DNA from: Carya illinoinensis
Taxonomy: Eukaryota > Streptophyta > Magnoliopsida > Fagales > Juglandaceae
Direction of reading: 5' to 3'
Length of the DNA: 64,000 nucleotides
NCBI RefSeq assembly: GCF_018687715.1
Contig: NC_056752.1
Coordinates: 13,278,501 to 13,342,500, forward strand
The translations under genes were made by a program, and so were the position numbers. Shown here in pieces: positions 1-12,592 of this stretch; position 1 is the first letter of the stretch, and each line of letters begins with the position of its first letter. The notes beneath the pieces are model-generated. The model ran no database searches and was not told the origin of the DNA. It worked only from the letters and a program-made list of their open reading frames with translations.

Positions 1-629
1 CGATAGTGCTTACTGGCTGAAGGTGGAGAAACTCACGAAAAAAATAAAAAAGATAGATTAGGAGGGAGAAAATCCGAGATGCTTGGTAGGATGGACAATG
101 ATGGCTTGCGGTGGTCTAGTATCGTTATGAAAAGGTAACCGATAATGTTGTCATGATGGGAGCGATGTACGATGGGAGAAGGGAGGAGGGCAAACTGCAA
201 TAGGGAGATTTGTTGAAAATAGAAACATAAGTTGAGTGAAAGGGATGGGAGAGTATCGGGGAGGAGAGGAAAAAAATGAGGAATGAGGAAACTATTGGGG
301 AAGGGGAGAAAGAGAGGGGAAAATGGAAGGGGAGTTCTGACTACAAAACAATGCTTTTTTTGAGTGAATGGATTATCTATGGGTTGGCCTAAGATTGGGA
401 TTGGGTGTTACATTTATGGACATAGATCTAGTGGCATATCAATAAAGCAAACAAAGAGCACGAAAGAAGGATTAGCCATACTAGGACATACATAGTATTT
501 TGTATGAGGTTAGAGGCATTTGATATAGCGCAAGGCAAAATTACCATATTTTTGTGTACATGATTTAAGCTTATAGGGGTAATGATTATTAGTCTTTTCT
601 TTTGTTTTCAAAAGCCTTGGTTTTTTAAT
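1..629. repeat. Left flank of duplicated copy A, unannotated purine-rich sequence
   Basis: This stretch is the copy-A counterpart of about 28,137-28,757: the two align nearly base for base with scattered substitutions and small indels. It is rich in GGGAGA and GGAGG runs. I see no coding potential. It ends at the left target-site duplication of LINE1 (610-629). The window begins inside the duplication, so its true left boundary is not visible. Confidence 0.8.
610..629. repeat. Left target-site duplication of LINE1
   Basis: Twenty bases, aaaagccttggttttttaat, are repeated exactly at 6,379-6,398. The same motif occurs once, uninterrupted, at 28,738-28,757 in copy B. Direct repeats of this length around a poly(A)-ended element are the mark of target-primed reverse transcription by a LINE. 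Confidence 0.93.
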
Positions 630-885
630 CAGATGAGTCTCCTCTCTTTTTTTCTCTTGAAAAGAAGAGGTGGTGTGGGAGGGGTGCGATAGGCACGTGA
701 GGGTGGTTATAACGGTCTTCTAGGTTGTTACGGGGCTAAGGAAAGAGAGATTCTGGTGGAAACAGGCGAGGTGGGGGGAATCTGTATAGAACTACGGTGG
801 TTTAGGGGTGGCGAGAGGACAGAAATTCACAACAGAGAGGAAGTAATAGTGAGGATAGAGTGAGATTTTAGTCTGTAGAGGGAGA

Positions 886-2203
886 ATGGAGTCTCTGGAG
901 GAAAAATGAAAGTGTCTCAGGTTGAGAGAAGAGGATATAGTGGATATAGAGCTCGCCGATGATCCTTCGATTGAGCTAGTTTACAAAGAACAACGAAGCC
1001 TGCTGGGAAAACTATGCTCATCAAGATCGATTAGCAAAGAGGTGCTGGAATCCACTTTAGCAAAGATATGGAGATTGAGCAAAGCCTCAAAGCTAGCAGA
1101 GGTAAAATCTAATGTTTTTGTCTTAATGTTTGAGACCATTGCTGATAAGGAGAGGGTGTGGGTAGGGAGGCCTTGGTTGTTTGACAACCATTTGTTAGTT
1201 CTTAAGGAATTTGAAGGATATACACCTTTAAATCAAGTGAAATTCGAATCTAAGAGTTTCTGGCTGAGAATGCATGACTTGCCTTTATCATGTATGACAA
1301 AAGTCAGAGCTGAACAAATAGGTGCCTCGGTGGGTAAGGTTGAAGATGTTGAAGTGCAGGAGGATGGAAGTGGTTGGGGGAACTTCATAAGAGTACAGGT
1401 GCATTTGGATTTAAACAAACCAATTGCAAGAGGGAGAACAGTTAAAGTTAAAGGATGTAGTTATTGGATCCCTTTAATATACGAGAAACTACCTAAGATT
1501 TGTTTCTCTTGTGGTTGCATTGTACATGGAGAGGAGGGCTATAATGGGTATAAAGTCCAGAGGGAGGGTGAAACTGAATAGTATGGTTCTTGGCTGCGGG
1601 CAAAGCAGCTAAATAGAACCAGGGGCTATAGTGGAGGTATATGGAGAAGGGAGGAAGGGAGTTGGTGGAGGAAGGAGGAAGGAGGAAGAAAACATGAATC
1701 AAAAAGGGGTGGAGAGTCTTAATAGTAAGGAGAAGAATGAGAGGGGGGAACGATGGGTAGGGGCAGAAGTGGGTGAGAGTGTTAATACTGAGATAGTTAG
1801 AAGTCAAGAAGAGAGAGTGGAAAAAAGTATGGAAGAAGTGGAGAAAAACACTAAGGAGAAAGGGATTGGGGAAATGGCATGTACTATGGAAGAAAATATT
1901 TTGAATGGGATGGAAAATTATGAAAGAAATGAGTTGGTGGTTAAGGGGGGTAAGGCAAGAGGGGGTGAGAGTTCTGAGATAGAAAGTCAGCAAGTTAAGA
2001 AGGGGGGATGGAAAAGAAAGGCCAGGGCAAAAGTGAAGAATATTGAGACTGTTTCTTCAGGTGAAATGCAGAAAAAAAGAAACTGTGAAGAGGGTGGGGC
2101 AGGAGAGGATGCAGGCACTAAAAAGAAGGGGAGATGGGGTAGTGAGGATGGAGAGGTGGGAAACTCAATCATAGTGGTGGCGGCTGTTTCTCAGCCCCGC
2201 TAA
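886..2203 (+). pseudogene. LINE1 ORF1 (DUF4283/zinc-knuckle nucleic-acid-binding protein), broken
   Basis: ORF1 proteins of plant L1 elements coat the element RNA. The best start is the ATG at 886. Its eighth codon is TGA where related elements usually have Trp, and reading resumes in frame to 1,581. The 922-1,581 segment has the DUF4283 pattern (residues like VWVGRPWLFDNHLLVLKEF and FWLRMHDLPL) followed by a knuckle beginning ICFSCGC...H, whose last Cys is replaced by Tyr. A frameshift near 1,580-1,630 moves the acidic, Lys-rich C-terminal half to another frame (1,631-2,203), which ends VAAVSQPR just before ORF2. Two lesions make this a pseudogene. Confidence 0.88.
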
Positions 2204-2208
2204 GCATT

Positions 2209-5200
2209 ATGAAACTCTTAAGTTGGAACTGTCGAGGGTTGGGGAACCCTCAGACTATTCAAGATCTCTGCAATATGGCAGAGAAGAATAAACCCAACTT
2301 AGTGTTCATTATGGAAACTAAGTTTGTGAGAAAAAGTTTTGCAAACTTAAAGAAGAGATTAAATTGTGAAGGCTGTTTTGTGGTAAAAGCAGTAGGAAAA
2401 GGAGGGGGTTTGGTTTTGTTATGGAATGCTCAAGTGAGAGTGGAAGTTGTTAATTACTCTTAAAGACACATAAATGTTTGGGTAGAGGAGGAAGAAGAGA
2501 AAGGTTGGTTACTAACCTGTTTCTATGGGCATCCAAAAACTATAAAAAGAAAAGAGAGTTGGAATTTGTTGAAGTGTTTCAAGCCTCTAAGTGGTATTGG
2601 TTGGTGTATAGTGGGGGATTTCAACGAGATTCTTACAAATGATGAAAAATGGGGGGGAAGACCAAGGCCAGAAAGTTAAATGGAGTTGTTTATGGAAGTT
2701 TTACAGGAAGGTAATCTGCATGATCTTGGGTGGAAAGGGCAGAAATATACATGGAGTAATTCTCATGGGGATGAATCTTTCACGAAGGAAAGATTAGACA
2801 GGGCAATTGCAAACCATGATTGGATTGAGACTTATAAAGAATCATGGGTGGAGATTTTGGCAGCCAGGACTTCAGACCATAAGCCCCTTCTGTTGCATAT
2901 TGTAAAACTAGAAAATAGAAGGTGGGGGAGGATGAGAAGTTTTAAATATGAGGCTTACTAGGCTCTTGATGAGGACTGTAAGAAGGTTCTAAAAGAGGTA
3001 TGGAAAAAGAAAGAGTCAGAAAGGTCAGGGCCTAATGTAGTAGTGGATTTATTGAAGAGAAGTGGGGTTGCACTACTCAGATGGAGTAAAAAAAAGAGGA
3101 TGGGGGGAACAAGGAGATAGAAGAAAAAATTAAAATTTAGCAAAGATTACAAAAAGAGGAGAGTGGCTGCAACATTGAAGAGATAAGGCAAGTAAAAAAG
3201 GAGCTGAACCTGTTACTGGAAAAAGAAAATATCAGATGGAAACAAAGGGCTAAATGTAATTGGTATAGGCATGGAGATAGAAACACTAAATATTTCCATG
3301 CATGTGCCAATCAGAGAAGGAAAAGAAATTTCATTAAGTTTGTATATGATGAAGATAACAGGAAATGGGATGGGCATAAAGAAATTGAAGCAAATTTCAG
3401 AGCATATTTTTAGAAATTGTTCCAATCTTCAAACCCAAGTGGAGAGGATATTGAAGCATGTTTGGAAAGCTTGGCAGCAAGGGTGACTCCCGAGATGAAT
3501 GATAATCTTATGAAGAATTATTCTAGATTGGAGGTGGAACAAGCTTTAAAGCAAAGGGCACCACTAAAAGCTCCTGGTCTAGATGGTTTTGGACCATGCT
3601 TCTATCAAAACCATTGGGAGGTGGTCCCAGAGGAGGTTTGTTCTTTTGCTCTGGCTTTTTTAAATGGAAATACTATGGAACCTGCCCTTAACCACACACA
3701 TATAGCTCTGATTCCCAAGTGTAAAGAACCAAAAAAAGCTAGTGAGTATAGACCTATAAGCCTATGTAATGTCATGTATAAAATAGTTTCCAAAACTATT
3801 TCAAATAGGCTTAAAAAAGTCCTTTCTATCATAATTTTCCCAACACAAAGTGCCTTCCTACCAGGGAGATTGATAATGATAATATAATGGTGGCTTACGA
3901 GTTGTTGCATTCTATGAAGTTCAGAAAGAAAGGGAGAGAAGGAAGTATGGCATTAAAATTAGATATGTCAAAAGCTTATGATAGGGTGGAGTGGCTGTTC
4001 TTGGAGGCTGTTATGACTAAGTTAGGCTTTCATAAGGATTGGGTGAAATTGGTTATGAGTTGTGTAAATTCAGTTTCATTTTCTATTCTAATAAATGGAT
4101 GTCCTGGGCTTAAGTTCTGGCCTAAAAGGGGCTTGAGGCAGGGGGACCTTTGTCACCCTATCTCTTTATTCTTTGTGCTGAAGGGCTGAGTACCCTATTG
4201 AACTCTTATGAAAATCAAAAGTTGACAAGAGGAGTGCAAGTAGTTCGAGGGGGTATGAGTATAAACCACTTATTATTTGCTGATGACTGTATTCTTTTTG
4301 GAAGAGCCAAGATAGAAGAGTGGAATAAACTGCAAGAGGTGTTGAAAAAATATGAAAAAGCTTCTAGGCAGTTTCTAAATAAAGAAAAAACCTTTGTGTT
4401 CTTTAGTAGTAATACAAGGAAGGGGGATAAAAAGAGGATAGTAGAAGTAGGTTTGTCTGTGGCTTGTGATAGTTATGAGAAATATTTGGGCCTTCCTACT
4501 ATGATAGGTAGATCCAGCTTCAACACCTTCAGAATATTAAAAAGAGAGAATATGGCAGAGGATTACAAGTTGGAAGAACACTTTCTTATCCCAAGCTGGG
4601 AAAGAAATCTTGATCAAGGCAGTTTTACAGGCGATACCCACTTATACTATGTCGGTTTTCAAACTTCTAAGGAAGCTATGCTATGAGATAAACATGCTTT
4701 TCTCGAGATTCTGGTGGGGCAAGCAGCAGGAAGGTAATTGTATACATTGGAGGAAATGGGAGAAATTGGGAAAGCAGAGAGGGAAGGGAGGGTTAGGATT
4801 CAAGGATTTGGAGTCTTTTAACTTGGCTTTTCTAGCAAAGCAAGGTTGAAGGCTTATTAAGTATCCATCTTCCTTAGCTAGTGTGATTTACAAAGAGAAA
4901 CATTATAGGTATTCCAGTTTTTTGGAAGCCAAACTGAGCTCTAAGCCTTCTCTCATTTGGAAAAGTGTTTGGGATGCTAGAAGCCTTGTGAAAGAAGGGA
5001 TAAGGTGGAGAGTGGGGGATGGCAGTAAGATAAATATATGGGGCACAAAATGGCTGTCCACTCCCTCATCTTTTTCTATATAGTCACCAGTTTCTGTTTT
5101 GCAGGCAGATGCTAAAGTTGAAGAACTTATTGACAAGCAAAGGAGGGAGTGGAATGAGAATAAAATCCGTGCCATCTTTAAGCAGGAGGAAACTGAACAG

Positions 5201-6349
5201 ATTTTGAGAATTCCACTAAGTAGAGGGATGGCACAAGATAGAATATATTGGGGACCTACAAAGAAGGAGGTCTTCTCGGTGGGCAGTGCATACTACTTAC
5301 AATTGGAAAGAATGAAGAGGGAGAAGGGTGAAAGTTCCTTGAGGGACCATATGGATGAAAGATGGAGATACACATGGGATCTAACAGTGCCCAGTGTTAC
5401 AAAATTATTCTTATGGAAGGCTGGGAATGATCTTCTACCTACTAAGGGAAACCTGTTTAAAAGGAAGATAGTGGAAGAAAGGTCCTGTCCAGTGTGCAAT
5501 GCAGAGATTGAAACTATAATGCATGTGCTTTGGACTTGCCTTGTAGCAAATGACATATGGGCAGAAACAGAAAGTATAGTCCATAAATGGAGCAGGAAAG
5601 AAGAAGATTTTATGGGGTTATGGGAGAGAATGATGCAGAGTTTGAGTAAAAACCAGATGGAAGAGGTAGCTATGATATTCAGAAGAGTATGGTTGCGTAG
5701 AAACACTTTTGTTTTTGAAAAAAAGATGCTATGCCCTAAAGGAGTAATAAGGTCAGCAAGGGAAGCTTTATTAGAGTATCAGAATGCCCAGGTTCCTCAA
5801 ATTCTTGAAAAACAGGTCCAAGGGTCTTCTAGAGAGGCTCAAAAATGGGAAAAACCAGTTGGTGGATATGTAAAAGTGAACTGGGATGCTTCCTTAGAAT
5901 AAAAAAAAAAAAAAATGGGAGTGAGAATTATTATAAGGGATGAAGAGGGAGACCCGATGGTGGCTGTATGTGACCAACAGAATTATGTTGAAGATCCCAT
6001 GGTGGCAGAGTGCATTGCTTTGCGTAAAGCTTTGGAATTATGCATTGATCTTAACATAAGGAAGGCAATTTTTGAAGGGGATGCAAAAACTGTTATTATG
6101 GCAGTAAATAGGGAAGGAGAGGAAATGTCATGCATTGGTTCTTTGGTTGAAGATGTAAAGTTTTTCTTTAAAAAGAATAGAGATTGGCAGCTGCAATTTA
6201 CATATAGAGAAAACAATACAGTAGCACATTCTTTAGTTAGGACTGCTTTAGGCTTGTTAGAGCAAATAGTATGGATAAAAGATATGCCAGCCTTCGTTGT
6301 GAAGGAGCTGGAATATGACAAGCTTTGTAGAAGTGAAATTCATCAATGA
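2209..6349 (+). pseudogene. LINE1 ORF2 (endonuclease - reverse transcriptase - RNase H), broken
   Basis: ORF2 supplies the enzymes for target-primed reverse transcription. It opens at 2,209 with MKLLSWNCRGLGNPQ, the typical start of the plant L1 endonuclease domain, which continues to about 2,961 through in-frame stops near 2,461 and 2,677. Reverse transcriptase follows over 3,417-4,850 in several frames, with KLDMSKAYDRVEW near 3,957 and the catalytic FADD box near 4,276. A zf-RVT segment (CPVCNAEIETIMHVLWTC) lies near 5,490. RNase H spans 5,863-6,349 and is split by an A-run at 5,902-5,915. At least six stops or frameshifts are visible. All domains are present, so this is a full-length but decayed copy. 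Confidence 0.92.
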
Positions 6350-6378
6350 AATACTGAGGTATCATTTCAAAGAAAAAA

Positions 6379-6398
6379 AAAAGCCTTGGTTTTTTAAT
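6379..6398. repeat. Right target-site duplication of LINE1
   Basis: This is identical over 20 bases to 610-629. It follows directly on the LINE1 A-tail, so the boundary between tail and duplicated target A residues is uncertain by a few bases. Confidence 0.93.
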
Positions 6399-7379
6399 AT
6401 CTATGATTTATTTTACTTGTCAATATGATTGTTACCATAGTAATAATTTGTCACATGTAGAGGCTTAAATTACAAGGCACTATCATCTTTCTTTAGGAAT
6501 TCGATGTAGGATCAATAGCTTTCAACCTCTCTCACATTACAATCCAAAGACATTTGAGACAACATTCTTCTAGTAGTGTAAATTGGTCAACTTTTAGAAA
6601 GATTATTGCCCTTTTTTTAATTGTTCTCACTTTTGGCAAAGGAATATCATGTACAAGAATTAAAACTCGGGAGTTATAAAAATTACAAGCCTAGTCCTAA
6701 AACAAAGCAAAACTTTGCTATTTATCTATATATACATTAACTAAAAGAAGAATATATTAATAGAAAATCTATTCAATGTAACTTATGTACATTTTGAGAC
6801 ATGTTAACCTATGTACATTCTATGCCAAAACTTTGGTAAACCAAGTAAGTCTAATTTGTATTCGCCCAAGTTAAGTTGAGCATGTGAGAATAGAAAACAT
6901 ATGCTTAAGAGAAACCCTTAGTGCCAAATTTAGCTAACTGCTTGGTAGAACTCGATACAGTTGGACTCTCCATTTTAGACTTCATTAGCCTAGGTGGATT
7001 TCGAATACAGTTTTTTAAAAGTTATGCTACTTTAAAGTATAGACATTCTGAGACTCATTATAGGTTTAAAAAAAAGTCAAAATACTAATACCTTTTTCAC
7101 ATGGTTGGATCAAAAGACGTAAAAGAGAAACAACACCCTCATATGTTGCCAAAACAGGCTCAACCACTAATAGTTTTCTTCCTTTTACAATTAATTACAA
7201 AAATAAAAGAAATTAAAACATTATTGGTGCAACCAAATTGAGATATTTTCACTAAAAGAATATTTTAACTCAAAAATATAACCAAACATAGAACATTTTC
7301 AAGACTTTAATTAACAACATCATCATTAATTATTCTAAAAAGGTTAATTATCGTGAGACCTTTCAATATTTTTTTAATG
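6399..7379. repeat. Duplicated non-coding segment (copy A) between LINE1 and LINE2
   Basis: AT-rich sequence that aligns along its whole length with 28,758-29,731 in copy B, with substitutions and short indels. No open reading frame, RNA gene or TE domain is recognisable. Confidence 0.8.
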
Positions 7380-7393
7380 AATAGTTCAAATGA
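7380..7393. repeat. Left target-site duplication of LINE2, copy A
   Basis: aatagttcaaatga at 7,380-7,393 is matched with two changes by aatacttcagatga at 10,520-10,533. The same pair in copy B is 29,732-29,745 and 35,185-35,198. The shared site in both copies shows that LINE2 inserted before the segmental duplication. Confidence 0.8.
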
Positions 7394-10300
7394 TCTTAAT
7401 CATAAGTTTGAAAGAATCTTTCTTCCTCTCCTTCTCTGAAGGGTGGGGTTTTTTGACGCTTTGCTTTGACAAAGCTCTTGTCTCTTAAACTTAATCTGAA
7501 GAATGTCTTAGAATGGTAGAAGATACAAGAATATAGGAAGGGTTGAAACTGACAGCTAAAGAACAACATGAGATCATTCTGTCAGAGGAAGTAGTGAACT
7601 TTTCAAAGAATGGAGCAAGCCAGGAAATAAAAGATCCCAAGTTGTTTTCCACTTCCAAACTTGTAGGTATTGAAGAATTCCTTTTATTTGTTGAACAACA
7701 GTGACTAAAGATATGAACTCCACTCTTATTAAAAATTTCACTGCATTAGAAGTCAAGGAGGCAATCTTTAGTACGAATCCTTTAGGTTCCCCTGGACTTG
7801 ATGGATTTCTTGCTACCTCCGACCAGGATCATTGGGACATAGTGGGATCAACTATAAGTGATGTAGTGTTAAAGGTTCTCAATGAAGGTAAATGGTTTGA
7901 AAGGTTGAATGACAATCACATAGCACTCATACCAAAGATAAAATCACCTTCCCAAGTTACAGAGTCCAGGCCCATATGCCTTTTTAATGTTTTCTATAAA
8001 ATAATTACAAAGGTGATGGCCAGTAGATTAAAGATCATACTCCTTGATATTATTTCTCTTACCCAGACAATTTTTTTTCTGGCAGACTCATAACTGACAA
8101 TGTAATTGTGGTGTTTGAATCCCTACATACAATGAGGAATAGGAAGAAAGGAAAGGAAGGTTTCGTGGCTTTTAAACTTGACATGAGCAAAACTTTTGAC
8201 GAAATTGAATGGGAATTCCTTAGATCTATCATGCAAAAATTGGGATTTTCTCAAATGTGGATTGATCTTACTTTGAAATGTGTATCCTCGATTTCATACT
8301 CACTTCTTATTGATGGTGTTCCATAGAAAAATTTCAATCCAACTTGGGGGATTTGGCAAGGTGATCCACTTTCACCCCACCTCTTCATCTTTTGTATTGA
8401 AGCACTTGTAACCTTCCCAATAGAGTTGAAGCATCTAGTTTGATCACTGGTCTCCCCCGGGCAAAGGTCAAATCCACATAAATCACTTATTTTTTTTACA
8501 GATGACAGCTTGCTTAATTACAAGGAAAATTCTTTGGAGTGGAGGGGGCTCTTCACCCTACTAGTCTCATATGAAAAGGCCTCAAATCAAAGACTAAACA
8601 AAGAGAAGACTTCCATCTTTTTTAGCAAGAATGCTAATGAAGGAACAAAGGATATTATTACTAGCATAGTAGGAATCAGAGGCGCAAACTCTTATGAAAA
8701 ATACATGGGCCTTCCAGCTCTTGTGGGGAGATCAAGATCTCACTCTTTTAGAGGTGTTTTTGATAAGGTGAAAGATAGATTGAGAAACTTGAAGTTGAAA
8801 TTTCTCACACAAGCAGGCAAGGAAATCTTGTTCAATTAGTTCTCCAACCCATTCCCCCTTATTGAATGTGTATCTTCAAGCTTCCCAAGTAGTTGTTACA
8901 TTATCTAAATAAGCTTATGAAGAGTTACTAGTGGGGTCAGAAAGCTCAAGAGCACAAAATTCATTGGGTAAGTTGGAATTAAATGAGGAAGTCAAAAAGC
9001 ATAGGAGGTCTCGGGTTTAGGGATTTTGAAAACTTCAATATTGCTTTGCGTGCAAAGTATCGTTGGAGATTAATCTAAAATCCGTATTCTCTTGCAGCAC
9101 AGATCCTCAAAGGAAAATACTTCCAAGCAACCTCTTTCTCAAGCAAAAGTAGGGCACAACTCATCCTACTTATGGCAAAGCATTTTGGTTGCAAGACCTT
9201 TGCTTGAAGGACTTGTGTAGAGTGTAGCAGATGGAGAATCAGTTGATATCTGGACGGACAAGTGGCTTCCACAACAAAACACCTTCAAGCCCTAGAGTTC
9301 CATTAGACTTCTACAAGCAGATACTAAAGTTTTAGCTCTCTTCGATAAGGATACCAATCATGGAAGCACTCACTAGTATATGCCATTTTCTCAAAGGAAA
9401 AAGCTGCCTTATCAATCTATTCCTATTATTCCTTATAGAAGATCTGATAAGTTGATTTGAAGGTGCATCACAATAGGAGATTTTAATGTCAAGAGTGCTT
9501 ACCACCTCAAAGGAGAATTGCAGGAAAGAGACTTAGGCCAATCATCAGCTTGCTTAAATCAAAAAGATACCTGGACAAATATATGGCACTTGGCCATTCT
9601 AAATGCAAACAAAACATTCCAATGAAGAGCTTGTGTCCATGCCCTTCAACCAATCTAACCTGTTGAGGAGGACAATTGTTGATACCTCTTTATGCCCAAT
9701 CTGTAAGCAAGAACCTAAAACAACAGAGCATGCCCTTGGGGAATGTCTCTCAGTTCGAGATGTGTGGGGACAACGTGCAAACAAAATTCAAAAGTGTGGA
9801 TTCCAGAACAAACTTTCAAAGATATAGTAGACTTTGTTTGGAATCTTAGATGAGGAAGAAATTCTTGAGTTTGCTGTCACAGCTTGAAGATCTGGAAAAG
9901 TTCACTCATCCTCATACTCTTGTCTAGCAATCAAAATACTACTTGAAAACCTCAAATGGATTCGACATGCCAATAGCAAGTCTTCTAATGTCATGGATCT
10001 AAATGGAAGTTGGAAGGCTCCACCACAAAGTCAGTTTAAATTAAATTGGGTTGCAGCTTTGGACAAGGTTCAATCTAAGGAGGGAATAGGTGCTATTATC
10101 CGTGACTAGGAGGATACTATCTTGGCAATAATGAGAATGAAGAATATAATTGTCTTCCCTGACCCTCTACTGGTAGAAACTTTTGCAGTCCTTCAAGCCA
10201 TTCTATTTTGCAATGACTTGGGATACAAGAACATAAGTTTAGAAGGTGATGCTTTACAAGTAATCCAATGCCTCAATGCTTATGTAGAGATTGACTCTTA

Positions 10301-10519
10301 TCTAGGAATGCTTATTTCAGATACAAGATCGAGTTTGGCATCCTTTGACTCATGGTCTATTAACCATACAATGAGGACTAATAACATGGTGGCCCATGAC
10401 TTAGGTAATAATGGATTAGGTATCAAGGACATTGTCATTGTATTGGAGGAAATCTCTTCATGTATTCAATCTCTTTTACATAGCATTGTTAATAAAGTAT
10501 GTCTTTTTATAAATAAATA
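7394..10519 (+). mobile_element. LINE2 copy A: L1-type element with large internal deletion
   Basis: This is an old L1-type element ending in an (AAAT)n-like tail. Compared with copy B it lacks about 2.4 kb between roughly 7,605 and 7,625, which removes most of ORF1, all of the endonuclease and the start of the reverse transcriptase. What remains is reverse transcriptase, zf-RVT and RNase H remnants. It is bounded by diverged 14-bp target duplications. Confidence 0.87.
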
Positions 10520-10520
10520 A
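7515..10520 (+). pseudogene. LINE2-A ORF1 stub fused to ORF2 reverse transcriptase/RNase H remnants
   Basis: A few ORF1 codons (from about 7,515) run into a deletion, and ORF2 resumes inside the reverse transcriptase. The segment 7,701-8,093 carries the finger/palm start (SPGLDGF, NDNHIALIPKIKSP). 8,108-8,326 has KLDMSKTFDEIEW. The catalytic box near 8,495 still reads FTDD. 8,510-8,839 is the post-catalytic part (YEKYMGLPALVGRS), 9,603-9,827 holds a zf-RVT-like CPICKQEPKTTEHAL, and 10,122-10,520 is RNase H. Multiple frameshifts and stops make it non-functional. Confidence 0.88.
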
Positions 10521-10533
10521 ATACTTCAGATGA
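10520..10533. repeat. Right target-site duplication of LINE2, copy A
   Basis: This is the partner of 7,380-7,393, with two mismatches. It follows the AAATAAATAAAT tail of the element. Confidence 0.75.
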
Positions 10534-12144
10534 ATTTTTTGCAATTTCTACCACTACCCAAAAGTAAGAGCATAAAACTACCTAACATATGATATATAAT
10601 TGTCTTCTCGTCATTTCAAAATATATCATAGGCTTTACATATTCACCTCATAAAATTTCCTCTAACAAACCCAAATCTGTAGCTTGAAAGGCTAATTAAT
10701 TCATGGGCATTTCTTGACATTTGTTTTTTTTTTTTTTTTTTCCATTTTCAACCACTCAACAATTTATGGAAGACGATCTCAACCTACTATTAATTAGAAC
10801 GATAAATACTATGCGGTGAGATGGTATTAATATCCATTTATGTTTGATTTTTTTTTTATTTTAAAAAATAATAGTTGATTTAATAATTAATGGATATTAC
10901 CACTTTAATATATAATGAGATGGAAGTGAGATGTAATATATACATTACTCCATTAAAATAGTAAACTATTGAGAAGGTGATGTTAATATTACGCCTCACA
11001 CTTTAACTACCTATTGGATGGTAGTAAGGTCTTCTCTTTTCTTTCAAAAAGAATATATAAGAAGAAAATCATTCAAATATATGCAGTGCCACTCGATCGA
11101 TTGACAAATTACTAAACTAAAGTGCATACAAATATCTCAATCTAATTAGAAGTAATTTCTTGAATTCTTTTTTATTTTTATTTTTTATTTTATGATAATT
11201 ATAAGTATTAGTTTATTTGTTGATATTACTTGGAGAAGATACTCTCCGTCACGCTTGAAATGAATAGTATTCCTGTAATATGAAACATTGAAAATTAAAT
11301 GATTATAATACCCATGATTTAAATTATCCATTTCAAGTGAAATAAAAATAAAAAATAAAAATATATTCCGACATTACCTAGGGTCATGGGTACCCTAGTT
11401 ATTAATTGAAAAAACAAATTGCAAATTGTCTCAATAACAACAAAACAACTAGCAAATACTTGCGTTTTGTGGGGAAAAAGGAGAATTTCAACCTATTTTT
11501 TCTTGGCTTTTCGGGTAATCGAAAATAGTCATTTTGGATATCTTACCAAAGAACAATATGCAAATCATCTTAATAGGTACGATAAGAAGAACTTCCACTT
11601 GTCGACTTGTGTTTATTGTAATTCAGAAAATTAATTCAAGTATCTCATGGCCATATCAAGACATGACGAAAATAGAACTCCTATCATTCAAAGTATATAC
11701 TTGAAAATGCATCAAGATTTATGATTAAATTAGTATATCAAAATAAACATATATATATATATCCATTTTATGTTGGAAAAAGTATAAATTAAAGAAAATT
11801 AAAAACATAGAAATGTTTTTTTTTCCCCTTAATATTAACCTTTCAACTAAATTAATTAATTATTGACAATCATCTATGAGTGAACAATTCTTTTACTAAA
11901 TTTTGTAACAACTGATCTTCATATATTAATTACCAAGCAATGATGTAGGTGAATTAGAGTATAATGAAGCTCAACTGACAGATTTGATATTAATAGCATT
12001 GGACTACCTCAAGAAGGCAAATTAGTGCAAAATTGACAGAAAAAGATAAAGATTCTTTGGTTTGGAGAGAAATTATAAGCATTCCTCCGTTGGGTTAGGA
12101 ATGGCAACATTCCTTAGTTGGGCAATGAAAGATCAACATTCCTT
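10534..12144. other. Non-coding sequence; 10,534-11,540 shared with copy B, remainder unique to A
   Basis: From 10,534 to about 11,540 the sequence aligns with 35,199-36,190 in copy B. Copy B then breaks off at the hAT end. The last 600 bases before the Harbinger terminus have no counterpart in B, presumably lost or replaced there. The stretch holds poly(T) runs and an (AT)n run near 11,750. I see no gene in it. Confidence 0.7.
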
Positions 12145-12592
12145 GAGCATCCCCATCCGATTTTACTTTCTCATCCCTATAATTTAACTCAAATATTCAT
12201 TTCCTCAAATTTATCCTTAAAATTTGTTTATTTTCTAAAAACCTCATACATCTCATTCCTCATCCCTATCTCTATTCTTTTAAATAATATTTCTCTATTA
12301 TTTTTTTATTACTTTTTTCTCTCTCTTCCATTTACAATCTTAATTACTAACTGTTTTGTCTTATTATCTTTTTTTTTTTTAAATATCACTTTCTACTAAA
12401 TATTTATTGGAGATTAAGACTATCCAATACAGTATTTTTTTTTTTAAATTGAAATTCGTAGGAATAAAATAAAATGTTTTTATTAATTAGTGCATTTTCT
12501 GATGTGATGACAAATTTAATTAGATCCGGACTCAATATCTCTAATGAAAAACCGAAAGTCACGTATTGATGATAAAATTTTTTAATTGGATG

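Larger units (their letters stand above)
630..6378 (+). mobile_element. LINE1: full-length L1-type non-LTR retrotransposon, inactive
   Basis: The element is about 5.75 kb, bounded by a 20-bp target-site duplication and ending in an A-run (6,373-6,382). It has a purine-rich 5' UTR, an ORF1 with a DUF4283-like domain and a degraded zinc knuckle, and an ORF2 with AP-type endonuclease, reverse transcriptase, zf-RVT and RNase H domains in that order. That is the usual layout of plant L1 elements. Copy B has the corresponding empty site at 28,738-28,757, so insertion came after the segmental duplication. Several stops and frameshifts break both ORFs, so it cannot move unaided. Confidence 0.93.

Noticed and set aside
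1493..1993. Pro/Phe/Leu-rich minus-strand frame
   Set aside because: It is the antisense of the purine-rich LINE1 ORF1 C-terminal region.
11419..11634. 71-residue ORF in the unique part of copy A
   Set aside because: The copy-B equivalent of its first half does not keep the frame, and no domain is recognisable.
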